Below are positions 35,846 through 49,400 of a stretch of 64,000 nt of DNA, in pieces. The notes under the pieces were generated by a model that made no database searches, was not told where the DNA came from, and was given only the letters and a program-made list of their open reading frames with translations. The position numbers and the translations under genes were made by a program. This DNA is from Vitis vinifera (lineage: Eukaryota > Streptophyta > Magnoliopsida > Vitales > Vitaceae): positions 5,094,501-5,158,500 of the forward strand of contig NC_081815.1 in the NCBI RefSeq assembly GCF_030704535.1, in the 5' to 3' direction. Each line of letters starts with the position of its first letter. The first letter of the stretch is position 1.

Positions 35846-38800
35846 AGGAAGAAAAATAGACATCAATGATGTGTTAAAAAGAGATGTACAACCATAAAAA
35901 ACGATTTATATTTTATTACTTTTCAATAGAATACAGATTATTGTAATGCGTAGAGTTCTTGTGGTTGAGCATCATAGTCTCATTATAAGATTATGGTCCT
36001 CAGATTGTAAGGGCTTTGGATGTGAGACTCAACCTTAACCCAACATAAGTATAGAACTGTTGATAGGAGCTGCCACCATTTTTACACTTTTTTTTTGGAT
36101 AGGTAAAAGCAATTGTATTAAAGGTGTGCCTAAAACATGCCTAAAGTATGCACGATGTATACAAGGCCAAATAAGGGAAGGATTCACAAAAAAAAAAAAC
36201 ACCCTTGCTTCACTTATAGTCCAACCAATCAATAAAGTCAAATAAAAACCAAGTGCTAGACCCCAAATGAACACTGACCCACTCCAAAAACATGTACATG
36301 AAGGAGCGTAAAATAGCATGGTTTGTCAAGTCTGAATCTTCAAAGGCTCTTCGATTTCTCTTTTTCCAAAGGGTCCAAAATAAGCATAAAGAAGCTGCTT
36401 TCTGCACCTTCTTCCATTTTTTCCCAACAAAGGATCCCTGCCAGCTAAGAAGGGCCTCCTTGATTGAGAAAGGCATTACCCATTGGACATTAAAAAGAGC
36501 AAGGATGAGGTGCCACAACAAGGTTGCCTTTTGACAGTGGAGAAGGATATAGTTTGCTGCTCCTCTTCGTCTTTACACAAATAAGATCTACTTGGAAGAC
36601 GCCAACCCCTCCATTTTAACTGATCTAGAGTTAAAAAAAATTCCCAAACTACTTCCCAAGCAAAAAAAATGACTCTCACTGAGACCAAAGTATTCCACAC
36701 AATACCTAATGGGAAGCCCTAGAGAGCGCCCTACTATGGAGTAGTAAAAGGACTTCACTGTAAAGGTGCCTCTCCTTGTTACCTGCCAAGCCATGACATT
36801 CTCAACACCACTTCTAATCACTTGCCCTTGCAAACTATTAAGCAACTCTTCCACCTCTCCCAATTCTCAATCATTTATCTATCTTGTGAACACCGGGTTC
36901 CAACAACCCCCTTCCCCACCCTACTCCCACATCTAGTTTACTCAAGCTTCTTTATCAATGGCAATTAAAAACAACTCTGGAAAAGCCACTGCCAAAGGAT
37001 CCTCCCCACACCACCTATCCTTCCAAAACCTTACCCTCCTACCATTTCCTACCCTAAAAACAACCCTATTGTTGAATTCCTTCTACCCATTCCAAATAGC
37101 CTTCCAAATACCCACCCCATTTTCACACATTATATTTACAGACTTAAGCATTCAGTGTTGAGGATGACTTGAAATAACTCATTTGTACAGCTGCTACAAT
37201 ACACACAGGTTATATATTAAGGCTTTGATTTTTAATCACTGGAGCGGATGAGTACAATGCTAACAGCATACAAAACAACTTTTTTTCCTTCTTTTTTTTG
37301 TATGCTGAAAAAAGAACAAATGTTGTTATGTGTCTTTTCTGGATGGTTTGGAAGGAAAGGAACAGTAGGGCGTTTAATAACAAAGAGCTTTCTGATCAAG
37401 GAATGAAGCTTGCTTTTCTTTGTAATCTTTGGGCATGGTCATTGAGGGGTGTTGCTTTTTGTTGCTCCCTCTATCTTTTTGTTGGCACTCTTTGTATACT
37501 CCATGCGTACTTTGGAGCACTCTTTTGGCGTTTCTCTTTTTAATAAACATTTTTTTCTTACCTATCAAAATAAAATAAAAAATAAAAAATAAAAAACAGC
37601 ATACAAAACAACATGGGTGAAAGTGTGAGAAAAGGAAAGAAAAGGTAGTTTAGCTCCACTTTGGGAAATGGATGAAAGAGTAATTCAATATAACAATAAC
37701 AGCTATAACTGCAAGAAAATAAAAACTTTTTCAAGTGATCAACTTAAAATACACGACTCTATGGAACCATCACATTTAACAGATCTATCATTGGAAGGTT
37801 GACAGAGAACTCATTTTCATGACAGGTCATCAGCCCTTACCTCTTCAGATCCCAAAGGAGGCTGTCGTGGTTTTCCCCATACTAGAGCTAATTTATCAAA
37901 CTGCGAAATGAAAATAATAGATAATAAAAACTCAAGAAAAAGGGAGAAAAAAGCTCAGGCATATGAAATCATAACAAAACTTAGTCAAAAGTAACATCTT
38001 AAAAAACTGTATAATTTAGATTTCAATCAAATATCTTCATAGAAAATAGTATACCATATCAACTACTGGGTAATCATGTGTCCTCGTACTAACACCGTAA
38101 CACCATAACAGAGCATGCATAACATCTGTATTGAGGGAAAGGGACTTAAGTTGCACACAGCACTGGAAGCAAATTACTAAGCATAAGATGCATTTGCTCA
38201 TCAATCAAGTCACACTGTCTTTAACATATTTATTTCATGGAATATTGAAAAGCATGAGGGTCATAAGATGCATAAAAATTGCATATTAAATGCACAACAG
38301 CAATACCAACAACACATTACATTATGGAAGTTCAGAGGTGATTTGTATCATTCAGTAAAAGGGAACATGAGTCATCAATACCAACCTCAAGGACTCATGA
38401 ACTCCTAATGATCAAGGCTCTAATACCATGTTAAGCTACTAATTGACCTAAAAGCATATGGTATCAGAGTCTAAATTGTGTCGGTACTAATTGACCTAAA
38501 AGCTTAAGTCTTTAGGTCAATGAGTAGCTTAACATGGTATCAAAGCATTAATTGTGTCGGGCAGTCACAAGTTCAAACCTCACCACATTGCTTCTTGCTT
38601 CCAATATATTGAGTTTATATGCAAACCCAAAAGAAGGTTGTTAGATGTATATTAAGCCAACTTGAGCTAAAGATCATATCCAAGGCAAAACGTTAAAATA
38701 GCAATGCCAAAGTCATTTTTTGACATTGACAATTGCTCTCCAATGCAAATATTAAAATAAAAATGTCAAATTTTAGCACATCACTCCAACACACAATGTT

Positions 38801-39819
38801 AAACATAATGCTATACCATTATTTTGGCACATGCCAAATTTGGCACATGAAATTGCCCATTGGAGCAACAATGCTAAATCCAAATGCTATATTTTGAAGC
38901 CAACATCCCAATTTGAGATGCACTAAAGCACCAATACCTCATCTCACAAGCAGCCCACTTTTGGGTTTGCACATGGACTCAATAAATGGGAGAAACAAAT
39001 GTATGTGAGGTTCTAATACCATGTTAAGCTATTAATTAAACTAAACACACAAGGTTTTGAAGTTATACTATCAAAAAAAAAAGACATCTTTGAAAACCTC
39101 TCCACACTTTAAAGTCTAATCATCACATAACATGGTAAATAGAAGTATAATACCTGAAAATTGAGATGCATAATCAAAGTGCATTTGAGTCAAACAAACA
39201 ACAGATGGCTTACACCGACATATATACACACACATGCATGTCCATATATAGAAGCAAAGATATATCTTAAAACATATACCACTAGTGATATGGAAATGAA
39301 GAGGAGACATTCTTGTAAACTACCAAATGATTTTGTGGCCAGGGTTTTTCTAAGTTTTCTGTAAACATGCATTATTAAAAAAGGAACAGACAACAGGACA
39401 TACTCATTAATGATCAACCAATTGGATTCTTTCTTTGGATTTCCCTATGTGATACCAAGGAAGGATTGTTTTGTCAGCATGGTAGTTTTGTGGTGAAGAA
39501 GCACTCGAAAAACTATGAGGGATTGAAATCTTTATACTTTTTCCAGTGCCTTTGGAAGAAATAGGAAGTTTCTTGAGGATCTAGGAAGCTTAGATCAGGC
39601 TCTAAAAGATTCTTTCCTCAAAATTTATATGATTGGTCCAATAACCGCTTGAGGATGGTTATTCCTTTCTTTTTGGAGTTTCTTGATTGGTCGGGGAGGG
39701 ACTAGTCTAAGTTAAGGTCTTTGTTCTCGTTGCCATTTATTTTTTCTCTTTTCCTTTTACCAGGTATATCCCTTTTTTTTGTTGCACACCTTTTAATTTA
39801 TCTCTCATTTGCTTGTTGG

Positions 39820-39851
<32 letters not shown>

Positions 39852-40452
39852 TATAGGGAATCCACCCTGATAGTGAGACATGTATCCCGACTAACAACAA
39901 AGAAAAACTCAAGTGATATGGCCCCACTTCTCTATCCTAAACCATTTAAATATAGAAGAGGGTAAAACTTGGGACTATTAGTTCATTGCCTTACAGCACT
40001 AACACTAAGCTATCCCCCAAGGGGTCATCACTCATCGAATATTTTACACAAGTGCAAACATTCAACATTAGAATTTGATGAAATCAACTAAGCACAATAT
40101 TATATTTTAATACAAAAACTCATCACAAGATCATAAATTATAAACTTTCTAGACTTGTAATTATAAACTATCTTCCAACTATATCTACTAATAAATACTA
40201 ATATGCCAAAAGTTTCAAGTTCCTATAAGTCTCCAACCCACATGCCTTAAAAGAAATTTTGATCATACATAACTATACTATATTTACTATTGGCATATAT
40301 GTTTCATGAGCCATATTTTAAATTTCTAATTTTCCAAGTTTAGTATCATCCCTATAAAAGAAAAAATAATTCAAAAATAAATAATATACTAAGATAAAGC
40401 TATTAGGACCAATGTGTTATTCATTTGCCTCATGGCACTAAGACTTTTATAT

Positions 40453-40497
<45 letters not shown>

Positions 40498-43400
40498 TAA
40501 AGATAGGTACATATAAATTAATAATAGGCAAAAGTACACAGGACATATACAAGGAGCACTTAAAGGAAGCCCTTAAAAGAGAGGACACAAAAAAACCACC
40601 TTGACTCTCAATAAGACTCCACTTAATCTACAAAATCAAACAAAAGCATTGAGTCTTTGCTTATGTACATGCCATGAGGCAATCAAACAAAGAACTGGGA
40701 CTTAGACTAGATTGTTCTACATTGCCTTGATTGATTTGGTGCCTCCTAGAGGTAATAGAGATATTGGGTTAAGGGCTTTGGTAGTCGACTAAAAGAGAAA
40801 GCTCCTTGGCAAGTGGCTATCTTTTCCTTGATATGGTGTTTGTGATGGGAGAGAAATGCTAGCATATTTGAGGATAAATGGACATCCGTGGATAATAATA
40901 GGGATTTTATTTGAATTTTCTCCTCCCTTTGAGCTTCAGTCATTAAGCATTTTGCCCATACTCCTTTGAATTATCTCTTATTAGATTGGAAGAATGTTTG
41001 CTACAAAAGAGATCACATAAGAAGGTCATGCTTGATTGGTTACCCCTTTAGTAAGTTTGGTAAAAGTTAAACTTTGATTGGTGTTTTTTGGGTAATCCTG
41101 GATAGTTAGATATAAGAGGCATGATCAAAGATCATTCGAGTACAATAGTAAACAGGATTAGCCTCACCTATTAAGGCATAGATATTAACATTTTTAAAGT
41201 TCAGTGTTAAATCCTATTATCGGTCCTTGAAGGTGGAGAACAACCCCTTATTTCCAGCAAAGGAGGTATGGGGTTCGCGTGCCCCTTTAAGAACTCGTTT
41301 CTTTGCTTGGGAAGCGGTGTGGGGTAAAATTTCTACTGTTGATATGTTAATGAGGAGAGGTTGGTCTATGGTCAATAGATGCGTTCTTTGTAAAGAGAAT
41401 GAGGAATCAACGGATCATATTCTAATTCATTGTGGTAAGACAAGGGAGCTTTGGACTGTGGTGCTTTCTTCTTTTGGGGTGGTGTGGGTGTTCCCGAATT
41501 CAGTGAGAAATTTGCTTCTTGAATGGAAAATTAAGGGCCTAGAAAAGAAGAGGAGTGTAGTTTGGAAAATGGTGCCTATTTGTTTGTTTTGGTATATTTG
41601 GGGAGAGCGGAATAGAAGAATGTTTCAAGAAGAAGAGAAGTCAGATATGAGCTTGAAGAATCTCTTCCTTCGGGCTCTTCTTGAATGGTCTCAACAAGTC
41701 ATGGACGTGGACTTTTTATCTTTTATGAATTTGTTGGGTGGTTGAATTGTTTGGCCTTTTTTGGCTTTTCTAGGTTTTTGTTCTTTTCCTTTGTTGCCTT
41801 GGGTGAGGCCTTCTTTGTATACTGCCGGTGTGCTTAGGGAGCGCCCCCTTTTTTGGCGTGTTCTAATATGATTTCGTCTCTTGGTTTATCAAAAAAAAAA
41901 AACATTTTTGAAGGCTTGTTGTACGCTAAAGCTTTATGCACATTTAATCTAAGTGTAGAGGGAGATTTTGCTATTGTAACATCTTGGATATCTAATACGA
42001 AAAGAAGTTCATGGAAGTTCAACAATTGGATCCACAAAACTCTAAATGTTGCTAGTTAGGAGAGATGTTCCATTTCTTGAGTTCCTTATTCAACTAATCA
42101 AGAATTAGACCACCTAGCCAAGCAAGAAACAAGGTACTTGGCCTCCTTTGCAAGAGAATTTTTTTCCCTCCTAAGTGTATTAAGTTTCTACCAATGTTTT
42201 AAAAACTGGACTGGACCGGACCGGCCGGTCTGACCAGTCCGATCGTCGACCGGTGATCTTTTCAATCTAGTCCACCCTTTTAAGTCGGCGACTTATTAAA
42301 CTGGCCTCGAATTGTCAGAACTGACAGTCGGACTGATAAACCCGGTGAACTGGTCGGTTTGTAGTGAACGGAACAATTCACTACATTTTTTATTTCCATG
42401 AGAGAGAGAAATGGTGGGATGGTGGGGATGAGACGGTTGCTGGCTGGCAATCGATCGTCATAGGAGCTACTACCAGCAGCGAGGTGGCTGGTGGTGAGGG
42501 TAGGCCTCAGCACAGTGAGAGAAAGAAGGAAAGAAAGAAAAGAAATGGGAGAAGAGAAGAAGAAGAAGAAGAGAAAGGGGAAAAAATGGGGAGATGCGAC
42601 TGTGGTGGGAAGAGATGGGTTTTGAGGAGAAGAAGAAGAAAGTGAGAAGAAGAAGCAAAAGGGGAAAAAATGGGAAGGTCTGGCTGTGGTGGGAAGAGAT
42701 GGGTTTTAGGGTTTGTTTTTGAATGGATGGTGGAGATGAATTGAAAATGAAGGGTTGAGATAGGTTATCTAAAAATAGGTATAAATGGGCATAAAATTTG
42801 GCTCTCTAAAAGTAAAAATTCATTTATATTTTATCTTTATTATTTTTATATTTGATATATCAAATATAAAATTGAAATATTATTAAAAAAAATTATTATA
42901 TATTTAATTTCTTTTAAATATTTTTATTTTTAATAATATTATATAAATTATATATTTATAACGTCACCGGTTCGACCACCAGTCCGACTAATGAACCGTG
43001 AATCGGTGATTTTTTTCGATTCAATAACTGATCCGATTCTAAAAACATTGGTTTCTATCTACAATGTGTGTACATTGTTGTATCTACCTTTTATCTACGT
43101 AGATGGATGGCTTAGCTTTTGTGGAGTAATATATGTGTCTACTTTTTTATCAACAATTGTACCTCTTGAGAGGATTGCTCATCTTTCTTTGTATTTATCA
43201 TTTAATACATTTGTTTTTTATAATAAATAAATAAATAAAGTTTTACACTTTATTCATCAACATTCCTAAAGTTTGCATTCCAATAATTTAAATAACATAC
43301 GTTTCATTTAAGTAGCAACATTAATTAGAACAATAATTACATTTAAGCATAAATCTCCTACATCTACCTTCAGCAAGTTGCCCACAATGTTTTAATATAG

Positions 43401-46400
43401 GATTGTCCTTTCATCTTTTCCTTTTCACTACCCATTTCCAGCATTAACATCCTTTAAACAACAATATTAAATCTCTTTTTAAAAAAAAGAAAAAAAAAAA
43501 AGACTTCAAAATTGATTTTTCTTAAAACCATGTACTATTCGCCCATCATATATCATAAGCATCGTAGTACATATCACACCATGTATCATCTATATTATCA
43601 AATACGCTAAAATGCAATACATATCAATGATATATGTGGTTTTCCATGAAAAATAAATCATATCATATGTGTTGTCTCAAAAAATAAACTATTCATTGCT
43701 AAGAAATTTAAGTAAGGATGAAAAACATCTTTCCAAAATCTAAGGATGATAAAAAAAAATAAAAAATAAAAAGGTGGGGGTGTTGGAAATACCTAAAAAG
43801 AGCAACAAAATAACTATGCAAATAAAAGATAAAAACTGAACACAAATTAAATATAGCAACAATATATGACTCAAGGGAGTAAATATCCCCTACAAACTCC
43901 ATGTTTTGCTAATCAATCCACAATATCACTAGCTAAATATAGGGACAAAAAAAAAAGTAACAAGCCAAGTTGCTAACAAGATCTAGGACCTGAGGGCACC
44001 AAATGTCATACTTCCACTAACCTTTCACCAACACCCATGTCACTACAGTAGGAACCCCCCTCCACTAATAAATTGGAAAGGATCTAAAGCTTTGACTTGC
44101 AATAAACTTTTCAAAAGAGCTTCTATCTCTATCTCAATAGCCAATCTCTTTCCTGCCAGTTTAGAGAAGACTCTTGGTACCGTACCATAGTGATCTCTAA
44201 CCATACTTTCAATTCTCAACTGACCTGGGTTACCTAGAGCACATCCATCAAAGTTTAACTTATTGAAAGCCATTGGGGGAGTCCACACTGAAAGCAATTT
44301 ACAACCTACCCTCTTTGACCTACAAATCATGTGTTGTATCATGCATCACAAGTTTTCAATAATCATGGTTTCAACAACCATGACATTTATCATTTGGAAA
44401 TTTATATATGTAATAAATGATGCCTAGGTTTGAACTGCATTGTACAATCTTAACTTTTTAAAAAGTTCAAAAAATTTAACAATAAGTTACCACCAAATTA
44501 AGTTGGTCCATGAGAAGATTTTTAAAAAGAACATACATACTAAAAAGATAAATTAATAATAGAAATTAAGTTTGGAGTTCACAAAAACGTTTTTATTCAT
44601 CTCTCTCCTTTTAAGTTGCTTTTCTTCCCCCTAATCTACCTTCTTCTTTCTTTGCTTTTATTTTTAAGTATGTAAACTATTCATCACAATTTTGTATAAC
44701 GACTTCGGACTTAGCCACCACACACCCCACTCCAATAGGAGGAATGATTCTTGACTGTAAAACTGGGTCTATATGTCGATAGTGTGGCAAGAGAAAGTCC
44801 AGTTACTCAAGAGCCAACATCATTTCAGACTCAAGATATACTAATTCTTGATGCATCAATAGTTCTAAAACTAACATAGGAAGCACTATTGTGCATCTTT
44901 GAATGATCAATGCAAACAGTTGCTTTTTAATGGCCATGAAAGCAACCTGGCTATAACCTTCTAACAAAAGATTTCAACATGAAAAAGAATACTCCACTTG
45001 ACTCTTCAAAATTCCCAAGTGATATATATCATCTGGAAACTTGATCTTCATTGTGGTTGATAAATATGATATAACATCACGGTGATGCAAGATACAAGAC
45101 CACCAATCCAAGAGTTAAATAAGCTTCTTTTCATATTACTGTGAAAGAATATGCCACGAACAAACTAGACAACCATTATGTTCATTCTTGAGAAAAGGCA
45201 AAATACTAAAAGGAAGAGGAACAAACCCATATAACTTAAAAAACAGGGCTCCTTTTTATTTATACCTCCTTACAATCGATTAGCTCAAAAGTTCCCACAT
45301 TAGTGACAGCTTCTTCATCATGATATTGTTTCCTACATCGAGTTTTCTGTTTAACAAGGATAGAGGTCTGCATCAGAGAGTCCTGGCATAGAAGTTCAAA
45401 TTTTTTTGACTAACAATGCAATGATTCGCGTGAGTTGAACTAGTAGGCTAAGCTTCTGATTCTAAGCAACATTTTTACTAAAAACAGAATTACACATGAT
45501 GTGGATAAGATATCCAGGTATCCAGACCCTCCATGAAAGAGATTTCCAAAAGCAACCTGGCTCATCCAATAATAGACCTAGAGCATTATTTTCCACTTTG
45601 CAAATCATTTAAACTGTCAACTCCATGTAACTAGCATACCATTGCAATCAAAAAATGAAATAAATAGCAAAATATTCTACTATGGCCAACCAGTCCGCTA
45701 AATGCATACTGTTTTGCTAATTTATTAACAGGTTTATCCCATCCAGAGTGACAATTGCAATGCATTCTACCATGTTCAACTGGATGGAGGGATAGAATGC
45801 ATCCAGTTATCTAGGTATGTATAAAATTACACAAAAGTTCTTCAGAATGGTAAGAGAGAGATTCACATAAACGCCTACTCAAACGTAGCACCTGGAGAGA
45901 AACAACAAAATATAATTTTTCAAACAGAAAAAGACTAATGACCAAGCACCAATTGCTCAACTTATTAAGAATAATGGTTATAATAAAACAGTGTGGCAAA
46001 TATTCAGAAGAAGAAGAAGAAGTGGTAGTTCATGTACAAAGTTGCCAAACAGTCCTTCAGTAACAAAAAATTCATATTCAAGCCAATTTAAGATTAAGTC
46101 AATTCATATATATAATACCTCCTTACTATCTGATGTTGAAATATATTGAAATTTAAAAGCAAGATATATTAATATCTGAAAAAGTAACCAAAGGAAACAA
46201 AACACTACCTCCAGAGGATCTGAGGGCACAGGAATTTCATCAGGAACCTTTTGTTCATCACTGGATGCTTTGTGAGGGGAATCAAGGAGAGACTGGTTAT
46301 GGTGTCTCCTATCATTAGAACCAAAGCCATCACCATGACTTTCACGAAAGAGTTGTGAAGTTGTATCTCGAGCAAATTTGGTCACAAGAGAGAATTTTTC

Positions 46401-49400
46401 CAGTACTTGAATTGAGAGATCACGAGCAGGATCGTGAATCTTTGGCCTATGCCTCCCATTGTATTGAGAAGTAGCGCCGAGTCCATCAAAGTTACCCCCA
46501 TCAGCCTTCTCTTGGTTTTCATTTGAAGGGGGCTCGCTGACTGAAACAGAAGTAGATGGTCCATTTGCAACAGAAACAGCCATAGGCAGCTCCAGAGAAG
46601 ACAAAGTTCTCTGTAGAAAACAATAGAAACATGAAGGGAAAAATGGACAGCAGTTATTCATCAAAGAATCAAGATATAAACCCACAATAAAAGTGGCCCA
46701 CTTTTCTATTGGCCTTTCACTTTTTAATAAAAATTCAAATAGTCCATCATCAACATAGAAAACAAACAAAACGCAAAACAATGATGAAGACATGGAATTA
46801 AAATTATAATGTCATCTCAAAATATTTTTCATTAAATTCCTAAAGAAAAGAGCAGTAACTGTTAGTGTATCCAATTTGAGAGAAAGAGAGGAATGCACAG
46901 GTAAAAGTAGGTGTATACATGACAATTCCTTGTTTTTACAAAATACCCTCAATTGAGTCAAAATTATATTACTTAATTTTCACTTCTTGCTATAAAGTCA
47001 TCATTAGTTCAGTATTTGGATTCACTAAGCCATCTGAAATCAAATTTAAAATAAATTTAGAATTCAGGCAAACAGCTAAACAAGGTCATTGGATGGCATT
47101 TGGAATATTTAGAGGATTCTTTGAGACGTATTTGTTTTTGTGTATCTGTAACCCTTATGGAAAAACCTAGAACCTCACACATCCATACCTCAACAAACTT
47201 TGCCACTTGAGCTAGGCCTCAAGGACAACTAGAGGAGGCAAGTTTATGGCTAAACTTTAAAACATTGGAAAATCATTTCTGAATTTTGGCATTTTACTAT
47301 TTTATTAATTTCAGTAGAGGTTAAAAGTTTCGGTAAAAGAAAAATCAAATATTAAGATCTAATGTAACTGCTAAATGTAAGTCTGTTACCACTTATCAAG
47401 GCTACTTAGTATATGTTCCAGGGGAATTTAAAGCAGCTACTTGGACACTGTCACTTGGAAGACCGCAGAAGCAACTCAAACTGCCATGCCAGAAATGTTT
47501 TGGTTACTCATAGTTTCACCTCAGAAGCAAAATGCTTAACTCGAGTAAAGAAATAAATACAGCTCTGGAAACCACAGTTTCTTCATGACGGCCCTCAAGT
47601 AATTGGGAAAGTAGAATAAAACTAAGTTCCTAAGTTCATGAAGATTAATCCCTAAGCAACCTCAAGATTCAGGATATTGATTCACCAACAAATATCACAC
47701 ACATACACATAGACATACATAAGCAACAGCTTCACCCCAAACAAGAGTTGGGTGACATTTCCAACCTCCTTTCCATCTAGATTATAGAATGAATGAGAAG
47801 TAGCTCCAGATATGGCACCAAATAGAGCTAGATGGAGAAAAAAGATCCATGTTACCAACCCCGAGTAGTTGGAATTAAGCCATTGTTGAGTTAAGTAATG
47901 AGAAGCAACTCACATCTTCCTTTAATACTTTTCTTACTATACATTCTAGGTGTAATCTCTAGATTTAGAGAACTTGCCTCTCCTGAATATTGGAAAATGC
48001 ATCAGCAATCCAATTTGTAAAGACACCAGAAATTATGCAACTATCAATGTTAGTCTTCAGTATACCAAGATTCCAGCTATTTAGAATAAGGGATGATTTA
48101 GGGCCTAGCTTAGGACAAGGATGACTGAGATTTTACTTAATTGGAACTAAAAGGGAAGAGAAGGAGAAAATATTGTTTTCCATCTTCTGGATCATATACG
48201 ACTGATACGGTTCCATTCTCAATTGATGTAAAGTTGTAAGTACAAACCAAAAAAGTAAATCAGTACAACACGCACCTGGAGAGGATCCTGAAAGTCATTC
48301 ACAAGAAATACATTTGCATCATCAGCTGACCTGGAAATATTCCATCTAGTAAGAAGCTCACAAGAGATGGCAATATATATTTGTAACACACCACAAGCTC
48401 CAAATGCAAATAATAGTAAACAAATTAAGAATCCTCATATGATGCCATTCTTTAATCTTCTTATATACCATCCTTGAAACCTTGGTCTTATAGATGCAAC
48501 AAGGCATCAACTACACCAAGGCTATGAGAACTGCTAGTAAAATTTATGATGCAATTCTCCTTAAAGGAAAGGAAAGGCATTAAACATAAAGTAACAGGAT
48601 AAAAATATTTGCTAAAAGAACCTTTGTTGTACATGTTACTAAAGATTAAGAACAATGAAAGACAAGAAATCTTTCCATGATTTACAAAAAAATTAATCAA
48701 AAGAAAAACCATGTCTATACCTTAAAATAAAATATAAAAAATTAAAAATTAAAAAAGCAAAACAAACTGCATACCTATAAAGGAAATAAGAAAAATGCAT
48801 AAACCAATATCTCAAGAGGACAGAAAGCCCCTTACAAAGTATACCAAGTGTCTAGCCCCTGGCTTGACTAAATGGTCCGCTCCTTGGTTAGCAACACACA
48901 GAATCCAAGAAAAGGAACATCCCAAGGCGCTTGGAACATCAATAATTTGTCAAATTCACCCATCATACTTCCATACACCTCTTTCCCTCTTGCACATCCA
49001 TGAAATGGCAATAGCAAAGTCATTCTCAGCCAATAAATCTAAACAGCTCAAAATTTTGGATTGCAAGATGCCCTCTAAAAGAGCTTGAATCTTTGCCTTA
49101 ATAGATGTAATCTTTCCTAAATACAACACCACATTTGTATCTAACACTCTTCTAATCTCAAGTTATCCTATGTTACAAAGAAACATCCATCAAAATTAAA
49201 CTTCATAGAGTCCATGGGAGGTGGAAATCACTTAGGTTGAATCTCTCCACCTTACTTCTTGAATCTACAAAGGAGTCTCCAATCTAGCATTCACAAGCTC
49301 AAAAGAGTACCAACAAAAGCATTAGAGGTCTGCAAAGAAATATGGAAACAAACCAAGTCACAAAGATCTTCCATACATCTCCATTCATCCTAAAAGATCT

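Larger units (their letters stand above)
37901..46208 (-). other. TBC intron 7 (8.3 kb), transposon-filled
   Basis: The largest intron of the TBC gene, between exon 7 (46610-46209, ending DPLE) and exon 8 (37900-37841, starting FDKLALVWGKPR). It holds the LINE cluster at 40500-42160, the TIR element at 42191-43051, an RNase H-like LINE fragment at 44043-44342, hairpin repeats at 38430-38960 and AT microsatellites at 39837-39854 and 40461-40496. The rest is AT-rich with no gene that I can support. Confidence 0.8.

Noticed and set aside
42364..42658. Frames rich in Glu/Arg/Lys or Ser/Phe in the purine tract
   Set aside because: Low-complexity translation of a GA-rich tract within a non-autonomous transposon.
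46104..46793. 229-codon minus-strand frame
   Set aside because: Only 46610-46209 is real exon (TBC exon 7); both ends run into introns past good splice sites.
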